64,000 nt of DNA from Corallococcus macrosporus. Its GTDB lineage: Bacteria; Myxococcota; Myxococcia; Myxococcales; Myxococcaceae. This document shows positions 56,849-64,000 of this stretch, piece after piece. Both the position numbers and the translations under genes were made by a program. The stretch covers positions 186,001-250,000 of the forward strand of contig NZ_JAFIMU010000013.1 in the NCBI RefSeq assembly GCF_017302985.1, written 5' to 3'. The stretch's first letter is position 1. The number at the start of each line of letters is the position of its first letter. The notes beneath the pieces were generated by a model that was not told where the DNA came from, searched no databases, and saw only the letters and a program-made list of their open reading frames with translations.

Positions 56849-57664
56849 TCAAGAAAACATGCGCTGCAGGTCCAGTAACATCACCGGATCCGGCAGCCCC
56901 GGCGCCCGGAACGTTCCGGTCAGCTCGGCCGGCTTGAACTTCTGCAGCACGCCGAGCACCCGGGTGGCCGCCAGCCCCACGTTCCGCCCCGCCAGCTCCG
57001 TCAGGACGAACAGCTCCTCCACCCGGGCCGGCGCCCCCAGCAGCGCCGGAACCGAACAGATGGGCCACAGCGCCTGCGCGTGCGGATACACCCCCGCCAC
57101 GGGTCCGCTCTGCACCGGAAGGACGCTGAAGGCCTCGCCCCGGGGCACCACCTGGGACACGTTGGCCAGCGGGACGCCGAACAGCACGCCCTGGGACTCC
57201 AGCACCAGCGCCCGCTCCGGGGGCACGTCCACCCAGTGTACGGGCCGCAGCTCCGGCGGCGTGACCCGGGGGCCCGCGCGGTGCGGCAGCGCCTCCACGA
57301 TGAGCTCCAGGTACAGCCGGTCCTTGTGCAGCACCGCGCCCCGGCTCAGGGGCGCCAGCGAGTCCGCCAGGCCCGGAGGCAGCAGGAAGAACGGATCCCG
57401 CGCGACATCCGCGACCTCCACCACGGAGCGCACCCGCACCGCGAGCGTGGGGCTGACGTCCAGCACCACCACCATGCCCGGCACGTCCTCGGGGGGGCCG
57501 CCGAGCAGCGTGGAGAGATCCTTCACCTCCAGCACGCCGCGCAGGCTGGCGCCGCGCGCCCCCGGCATCGCGACCTCGATGACGGACGTGGCCTCCACCG
57601 CGTAACGCGTCTCACCGGCCTCCACCAGAAGGCAGAGCCGCCGTCCGCTTTCAAAGGGCGACAC
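56849..57664 (-). CDS. Tandem CheW-like domain protein
   Basis: 271 residues. Two CheW-like domains: first RRLCLLVEAGETRYAVEATSVIEV with VLDVSPTLAVRV, second ALVLESQGVLFGVPLANVSQVV with VFVLTELAGRNVGL-type end (FVLTELAGRNVGLAATRV). CheW couples receptors to CheA kinases. GTG 57664 is preferred because the next start upstream (ATG 57718) would overlap the divergent gene's ATG within CATG and add a poor N-terminus. No receptor or CheA lies beside it; the response regulator downstream is a plausible partner. Confidence 0.8.
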   Translation of the reverse strand: MSPFESGRRLCLLVEAGETRYAVEATSVIEVAMPGARGASLRGVLEVKDLSTLLGGPPEDVPGMVVVLDVSPTLAVRVRSVVEVADVARDPFFLLPPGLADSLAPLSRGAVLHKDRLYLELIVEALPHRAGPRVTPPELRPVHWVDVPPERALVLESQGVLFGVPLANVSQVVPRGEAFSVLPVQSGPVAGVYPHAQALWPICSVPALLGAPARVEELFVLTELAGRNVGLAATRVLGVLQKFKPAELTGTFRAPGLPDPVMLLDLQRMFS

Positions 57665-57716
57665 GGAGGGGGACCCTAGCAGCCTTCCAGGGTTGGGTGC
57701 TAAGCCCTGAACAGTC

Positions 57717-59099
57717 ATGGCGCGACTGCTCCTCGTCGACGACGAAAAGATCGCCCGCAACCTCTACGGCGACTACCTCACGGCCGCGGGACACATCGTC
57801 ACGGCGGTCGCCACCGTGGCGGATGCGAAGGCCGCGCTCGCCGCGGGCCGGGTCGACGCGGTGGTGACGGACCTCATCCTCCCCGGCGGCGACGGCATGG
57901 AGATCCTCCGCCACGTGCGCGAGCGCTATCCCGGCGTGGAGGTCGTCGTCATCACCGGCCTGGACAAGGTCGCCCCCGCGGTGCGCGCCATCAAGAGCGG
58001 CGCGGCGGAGTACCTGGTCAAGCCGGTGGCGCCGGAGGCCCTGCAGCACGCCCTGCGCCGCGCGCTCACCACGCGCGACCTGATGCGGGAGAACGCGTCG
58101 CTGCGCCAGCACGTCGCGCTGCTGGAGGCGGGCCAGCGCATCGCCACCACGCTCGACCGTGAGCGGCTGGCCGCCGCCACCGCGGACGCGCTGGAGTCCA
58201 TGGCCAACGCCTCCGCCGTCATGCTCCTGGAGCGCGACCCCAGCGCCTCGGGCTTCCGCTCGCACGGCATGCGCGGCCTGCCGGAGGACCTGCACGAGGC
58301 CCTGGTGCCGCAGCTCGTGGAGCGGCTCGCGAGCACGCGCACGCCCCTGTCGCTCGACGGCCTGCAGGTGCCCTGGCCGCGCACCCTCACCTTCCCCGCC
58401 GTGGACGGCGACACGGTGCTGGGCCACGCGGTGCTCTTCCACGACAGCGCGCCCCCGGAGCACCACCCGGAGACGGTGAGCTTCCTCGTGCGCAACTGGG
58501 CGCTGGCCCTGCGCAACCTGGGCCGCTTCGCCGCCGTGGAGGACCTGGCGTACGTCGACGACCTCACCCGCCTGTTCAACACGCGCTACCTGCACCTGGT
58601 GCTGGACCGCGAGGTGAACGAGGCCCTCCAGACGCAGCGGCCCTTCTCCCTGCTGTTCCTGGACCTGGACCGCTTCAAGGCCATCAACGACACGCACGGG
58701 CACCTGGTGGGCTCGCGCGTGCTGGTGGAGGCCGCGCGCGTGCTCAAGGGCTGCGTGCGCGACCCGGACGTGGTGGCGCGCTTCGGCGGCGACGAGTACG
58801 TGGTGCTGCTGCGTGGCACCGACTCCGGCGGGGCCCTCAAGGTCGCCGAGCGCATCCGCCGCACCATGGAGACCCACCAGTTCCTGGGCCGCGAGGGACT
58901 GGCGCTCAAGCTCACCACCTGCATCGGCGTGGCCAGCTTCCCGGAGCATGCGCAGGACAAGGACCACCTGCTGGACCTGTCCGACCGGGCCATGTACCGG
59001 GGCAAGCGCGGCACCCGGAACGTCGTCTACATGGCGGCGCAGGACCTGGAAGCCACCCCGGCCGAGCGCCGCCAGGGCCCGCCGCCCGCGCAGGGCTGA
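57717..59099 (+). CDS. Receiver-GAF-GGDEF diguanylate cyclase
   Basis: 460 residues. Receiver (1-120; LLLVDDEK, Asp in AVVTDLILPGGDG about 51, Lys in LVKPVAP). A short coiled coil and GAF-like domain (about 130-285) follow, then GGDEF (about 290-445) with intact ARFGGDEYVVLL and an RxxD I-site (RDPD) exactly five residues before the active site. It should make c-di-GMP when the receiver is phosphorylated and be inhibited by product. Start ATG 57717 is divergent from the CheW gene. Confidence 0.93.
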   Translation: MARLLLVDDEKIARNLYGDYLTAAGHIVTAVATVADAKAALAAGRVDAVVTDLILPGGDGMEILRHVRERYPGVEVVVITGLDKVAPAVRAIKSGAAEYLVKPVAPEALQHALRRALTTRDLMRENASLRQHVALLEAGQRIATTLDRERLAAATADALESMANASAVMLLERDPSASGFRSHGMRGLPEDLHEALVPQLVERLASTRTPLSLDGLQVPWPRTLTFPAVDGDTVLGHAVLFHDSAPPEHHPETVSFLVRNWALALRNLGRFAAVEDLAYVDDLTRLFNTRYLHLVLDREVNEALQTQRPFSLLFLDLDRFKAINDTHGHLVGSRVLVEAARVLKGCVRDPDVVARFGGDEYVVLLRGTDSGGALKVAERIRRTMETHQFLGREGLALKLTTCIGVASFPEHAQDKDHLLDLSDRAMYRGKRGTRNVVYMAAQDLEATPAERRQGPPPAQG

Positions 59100-59117
59100 C
59101 GGGCTCGGGCCTGCGCG

Positions 59118-59507
59118 CTACTTGCGCAGGCTGCCCACGGTGAGGCGCTTGGGCAGCTCCACCTCGGCGGGCTGGGCACCGCCGCCCTCGCTCACCGCCT
59201 CCACCTCCTCGTGGGACGCGCCGGTGGTGATGAGGCGGTACTTCTGCCCCGCCTCGCGGTCGTGCTGGGCCTGCTCGGGGTCGAGCCGCGCGATGAGCTG
59301 CCAGAACAGGGCCGCGTGCTCGCGCTCCTCGTCCATGACGTGCCGCAGGATGGCCTTCGCCTCCTCGTTGTCCGTCGCGTCCAGGTGCGCGGCGTAGAGG
59401 TTGATGGCGTCCAGCTCCGCCTCGATGTTGAGCCGGATGGAGCGGGCCAGTTCGGAGTCCGTCAGCTTCCGGGGCACCAGCGAGTGGAACGGGTTCGTCT
59501 GCGGCAT
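59118..59507 (-). CDS. Encapsulated ferritin-like protein (EncFtn) with encapsulin targeting tag
   Basis: 129 residues. All-helical ferritin-like core with NIEAELDAINLYAAHL and MDEEREHAALFW: Glu31, Glu61 and His64 match the spacing of the EncFtn iron site (Glu32/Glu62/His65 in Rhodospirillum rubrum). A flexible region (GASHEEVEAVSEGGG) ends in the targeting peptide LTVGSLRK, nearly the LTVGSLRR tag of M. xanthus encapsulin cargos EncB/EncC. It should oxidise and store iron inside an encapsulin shell. No shell gene is in the window. ATG 59507 is taken; upstream sequence is antisense-like. Confidence 0.93.
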   Translation of the reverse strand: MPQTNPFHSLVPRKLTDSELARSIRLNIEAELDAINLYAAHLDATDNEEAKAILRHVMDEEREHAALFWQLIARLDPEQAQHDREAGQKYRLITTGASHEEVEAVSEGGGAQPAEVELPKRLTVGSLRK

Positions 59508-59664
59508 GAGGGCCTCTGCGACAGGGAGAGTCCCCAGCAGGCGAGCGGGCATTCCGTGTCCCGTCGGGCCCCGCTGGAGGGCGGTCGCGAGCATCCGTTC
59601 GGTCGCGAGCGGGGTCAACCGAATCCCGCCGGGGGTGCGTTGCGCGTGAACACCCGCGTCCGTC

Positions 59665-61194
59665 ATGCTTCCAACCATGGAGACCCCCTCGCCGCTCGCG
59701 CAGCTGCTCCAGGCCCTGGACGCGGGGGACCTGGACAAGGCACGCCTCGCGGCGGTGGCCCTGCAGCGCGCCAACGCCCACACCCACCAGGTGGCCGCGG
59801 AGGTTCTCCATGAGCTGCGCCAGCCGCTCCTGGGCGCCAAGGCCTACGCCCAACTGCTGGCCGAGGAAGGGGGCTCCAGCGGCCCCCTGAAGCTGCTGCT
59901 CGCGCAGGTGGAGCGGATGGAGCAGATCGTCTCCGACTTCATCCGCCTGGCCAGCGAGCGGCCGGCCCCGCAGCAGCGGCTGTCCCTGGCCGCGCCCATC
60001 TGGGCGGCGGCGAAGGTGTTCAGCGTCAACCCGGACTCGGCGCGCATCTCGCTGGAGGTGGAGGCCCCCGAGGACCTCACCATCCAGGGCAACGCGCGGC
60101 TGATTGAGCAGCTCACGCTCAACCTGCTCAACAACGCCCGCGACGCCATGTCCGGCCGGGGCCGCGTGAAGGTGACGCTCGCGCGCGAGGGCGCGTCCGC
60201 GGCCCTCTACGTGTCCGACTGGGGCCCGGGCATCCCGGACGACCTCAAGACGCGCATCTTCGAGCCCTACGTCTCCGCCAGCAAACGCGGCACCGGCCTG
60301 GGGCTCGCCGTCTGTCGGCGCATCGCCCAGGAGCACCACGCGCAGATCGCCCTGGTGCCGCCCACGACGCTGCGCGAGGTGCCGCCTCCGGCCACGGTGT
60401 TCCGCGTGCTCTTCCCGCCCACGGACGCGCCCCGCCCGCCGCGCAAGCGGCTCCTGGTGGTGGACGACGAGGGCATCATCCGGATGGTCTTCAAGGACCT
60501 GATGGAGAAGGAGTGCGAAGTGATCGAAGCGGCCACGGGCGAGGCCGCGCTCGAAATCCTCCGCTCCTCGCGCGTGGACCTCATCGTCACGGACAAGAAC
60601 CTGCCCGGGCTGTCCGGTCTGGAGCTGGCTCAGCACGCGCGCAAGCTGGACCCCGCGTCGCGCGTCATCCTGATGACGGGCTACCCCTCGCTGGTGACGA
60701 CGCAGCAGGCGCTGCAGCTGGGCGTGGTGGACTACCTGCTCAAGCCCTTCGACGACATCCGCCAGGTGCGCGCGCTGCTGCGCCAGGCGCTGTACACGCC
60801 CGCGGCCCCGCCCGCTCCGGCTCCCAGTGTCGCCGCGCGCCGGGTGGACGTGCTGGAGGACAACCCGGCCACCGCGCGCCTGATTTCGGAAGCGCTGGGC
60901 CTCCTGGGGCTGGAGGCGCGCATCGTCGTGGGCGCGGAGGTGGCCGCGCTGGAGCCACCCGCGGGCGTGGTGGTGTCGTGGGACTTCGCGCCGGCGTACG
61001 GCAAGAAGGCGCTGGAGCTGGCCAAGGGCCTGAGCCAGGGCGCGCCCTTCGTCGTGCTGGCCGAGCACCTCACCATGGAGACCGCGCTGGCGTCCCTGCG
61101 CGCCGGGGCCGCCGCGTGCCTGCCCAAGCTGCTCTCCGACACCACGGCGCTCAGCCGCGAGCTGAGCCTGGCCTTCAAGAAGGCCGCGTCCTGA
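59665..61194 (+). CDS. Cytosolic histidine kinase-receiver hybrid
   Basis: 509 residues, no membrane or sensor domain. HisKA with EVLHELRQPLLGAK (His about 49), HATPase with LLNNARDAM, VSDWGPGI and GTGLGLAVC. A receiver (about 265-380) has VVDDEG, Asp in LIVTDKNLPGLSG (about 311) and YLLKPFD. A third, receiver-like domain at the end (VLEDNPATARLISE; VVVSWDF; AACLPKL) lacks the phospho-Asp. Start is 59665 or ATG 59677; neither has a clear ribosome-binding site. Divergent from the EncFtn gene. Confidence 0.9.
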   Translation: MLPTMETPSPLAQLLQALDAGDLDKARLAAVALQRANAHTHQVAAEVLHELRQPLLGAKAYAQLLAEEGGSSGPLKLLLAQVERMEQIVSDFIRLASERPAPQQRLSLAAPIWAAAKVFSVNPDSARISLEVEAPEDLTIQGNARLIEQLTLNLLNNARDAMSGRGRVKVTLAREGASAALYVSDWGPGIPDDLKTRIFEPYVSASKRGTGLGLAVCRRIAQEHHAQIALVPPTTLREVPPPATVFRVLFPPTDAPRPPRKRLLVVDDEGIIRMVFKDLMEKECEVIEAATGEAALEILRSSRVDLIVTDKNLPGLSGLELAQHARKLDPASRVILMTGYPSLVTTQQALQLGVVDYLLKPFDDIRQVRALLRQALYTPAAPPAPAPSVAARRVDVLEDNPATARLISEALGLLGLEARIVVGAEVAALEPPAGVVVSWDFAPAYGKKALELAKGLSQGAPFVVLAEHLTMETALASLRAGAAACLPKLLSDTTALSRELSLAFKKAAS

Positions 61195-61200
61195 AAAGAC

Positions 61201-61246
61201 TCCGGCCCCGGGCGCCCCGCTTCACGCGGAGCCCACCGGGGCCGGA
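61201..61246. terminator. Bidirectional hairpin between hybrid kinase and groEL
   Basis: TCCGGCCCCGG (61201-61211) and CCGGGGCCGGA (61236-61246): perfect 11-bp stem with an inner CCGC/GCGG stem, then AAAAC. Confidence 0.85.
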
Positions 61247-61279
61247 AAACCCTACGGCACTACCGAGCCTTCAGCCGGC

Positions 61280-62971
<1,692 letters not shown>

Positions 62972-62998
62972 TTAGCACTCGGCCATGTCGAGCGCCAA
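62972..62998. promoter_or_regulatory. CIRCE element (HrcA operator)
   Basis: TTAGCACTC-N9-GAGCGCCAA: the left arm is perfect and the right arm has two mismatches to GAGTGCTAA; spacing is the canonical 9. It lies 49 bp before the groEL start and overlaps the -10. Confidence 0.9.
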
Positions 62999-63024
62999 CA
63001 TAAGGGTCGCGCCAACGATGTCAA
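62997..63024 (-). promoter_or_regulatory. groEL promoter
   Basis: Minus strand TTGACA (63024-63019), 16-nt spacer, TATGTT (63002-62997), next to the CIRCE element. Confidence 0.75.
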
Positions 63025-63102
63025 CGGAAAGGGGCAGGCGTGTGGGGCTGAGGACGCCTCCTGGCCCGCCCGGGTGGGGGGTTCAGGCGACCTCCGGACG
63101 CC

Positions 63103-63459
63103 CTACTCCGCGAAGCGCACGAGGTTGAGCAATTGCCCCATGTCCAGGGGCTTCTGCAGGGTGATGGCGACGCCCTTGCGCAGGCCCCGGTCGGAGATGT
63201 TGGCGTCCGTGCTGGCGGTCATCATCAGGACGGAGATGTTCTGGAAGCGGGGGTCCGCCTTCAGCATCTCCGTGAAGTGGATGCCGTCCAGGTGGGGCAT
63301 CAGGTAGTCGGTGATGACCAGCCCCACGGGATGACGCTCCATGATGTCCAGCGCCTGGAGCGCGTCCGACGCCGAGAACACGGTGTAGCCATGCATCTCC
63401 AGGTAGCGAGAGAGCATGGTGCACAGCTCGTAATCGTCGTCGACGACCAGGATGTTCAC
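63103..63459 (-). CDS. Single-domain response regulator
   Basis: 118 residues, just a receiver: ILVVDDDYE (acidic pair), phospho-Asp in LVITDYLMPHLDG, Thr/Ser in MMTAST, Lys in LQKPLDM. No output domain, so CheY- or Spo0F-like, acting by contacts. It is monocistronic and upstream of groEL, with a ~100-bp gap to the groEL promoter. Confidence 0.9.
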   Translation of the reverse strand: MNILVVDDDYELCTMLSRYLEMHGYTVFSASDALQALDIMERHPVGLVITDYLMPHLDGIHFTEMLKADPRFQNISVLMMTASTDANISDRGLRKGVAITLQKPLDMGQLLNLVRFAE

Positions 63460-63547
63460 GGGGTTCGGGCCAAAACGGGGCGCTGGAAGGTAACAGCGAC
63501 TCCGGTCGTTGACAACGCGAAGGACGGCTTCTTAGCTGCCTGCCCGT

Positions 63548-64000
63548 ATGGCGAAGCGCACGGCGAAGCAGGGGGAGGCGATGGGCGTGGACGCGCGACT
63601 GGAGGGGGTGGCGGACGCCTTCGAGGCGCGGGACTTCGAGGCAGCGCTCGCCAGCGCCGACGCGCTGCTCCGGGACGTTCCGGACTCACCAGAAGCCCTG
63701 CACTACCGGGCCGCCGCGCTGGTGGAGGTGGGCCGCCTGGAGGACGCGGGCCGTGCCTACGGCGCCGCCCTGAAGGTCGCTCCGGAGGACCTGGAGATCC
63801 TCTTCGGCGCGGCGGAGTTCCTCGTCTGCCGCACCGGCGAGGACCGAGAGGCCGTGGAAGAGGGGCTGGAGTGGTGCGGCCGCGGGCGCAAGCTGGCGCA
63901 GAAGGCCGACGACGTGGAGCTCGTCTATGAGTTCCTCCTCCTGGAGGGCATGGGCCTCAACCAGCTGGGCGAGTGCGAGTCCGCGCTCAAGAGCCTGGAC
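63548..64000 (+). CDS. TPR protein, C-terminus cut by window edge
   Basis: 151 codons from ATG 63548 to the end of the window. After a short basic N-terminus come tetratricopeptide repeats (FEARDFEAALASADALL, EALHYRAAALVEVGRLEDA, GLNQLGECESALKSLD). No signal peptide, so cytosolic. Full length and any further domain are outside the window. Divergent from the single-domain receiver. Confidence 0.85.
   Translation, partial: MAKRTAKQGEAMGVDARLEGVADAFEARDFEAALASADALLRDVPDSPEALHYRAAALVEVGRLEDAGRAYGAALKVAPEDLEILFGAAEFLVCRTGEDREAVEEGLEWCGRGRKLAQKADDVELVYEFLLLEGMGLNQLGECESALKSLD

Overview
The window reads as chromosomal DNA of a fruiting-body myxobacterium of the Myxococcaceae (Myxococcus/Corallococcus type). 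The evidence is very high GC with strong third-position GC, a MYXO-CTERM sorting tail (gene ending at 17959), a LexA box of the M. xanthus type, many lipoproteins, polymorphic toxin/immunity lipoprotein genes, PATAN/DUF4388 and PilZ-kinase regulators, and an encapsulin cargo ferritin ending in the M. xanthus-style LTVGSLRK tag. From memory, the lexA ... encapsulin cargo ... groES-less groEL order resembles one region of the M. xanthus chromosome; this was not checked by alignment. No rRNA, tRNA, IS element, prophage or CRISPR array was seen.

Layout. 1-3039: a cut-off lipoprotein, a membrane methyl-accepting chemotaxis protein and a membrane thioredoxin-like protein, all on minus. 3151-7941: a tightly coupled four-gene minus operon (2OG-Fe(II) oxygenase-like, PIG-L deacetylase, glycogen-synthase-like glycosyltransferase, PIG-L-remnant/NodS-like methyltransferase) that looks like a route for modifying an amino sugar. 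8291-14151: PEGA lipoprotein, PilZ-Ser/Thr kinase coupled to a FecR lipoprotein, trypsin-like protease, alpha/beta hydrolase. 14164-17975: a MshEN protein with a huge Ala/Gln/Gly repeat, a VOC protein and a receiver-DUF4388 regulator. 17959-26816: a cell-surface operon (Ig-like exported protein, SdrD-B/outer-membrane barrel, MYXO-CTERM protein). 27027-33184: FecR membrane protein, sensor kinase and a 1112-residue hybrid kinase.

33381-46675: lexA with its own SOS box, a Cys-rich lipoprotein, a SitA-like lipoprotein toxin (AHH nuclease) with an overlapping Imm11-type immunity gene, a TPR lipoprotein, a barrel protein, an SDR, an acyl-CoA ligase/ketopantoate reductase pair, the eno-surE-nlpD-like operon and an ADP-ribosylglycohydrolase-like gene. 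46793-55412: a 59-residue small protein, SRPBCC protein, glpX, thioesterase, alkaline-phosphatase-like protein, nadC, and valS with a histone-H1-like tail. 55466-64000: a signalling cluster (Pro-rich response regulator, tandem CheW, receiver-GAF-GGDEF diguanylate cyclase, EncFtn encapsulin cargo, kinase-receiver hybrid, CIRCE-controlled groEL, single-domain receiver, start of a TPR gene).

Convergent gene pairs are commonly separated by perfect GC-rich hairpins, probably bidirectional terminators. The main candidates for new biology are the 3151-7941 operon, the three-gene surface operon, the SitA-like cassette coupled to a TPR gene, and the ValRS-histone-like fusion.
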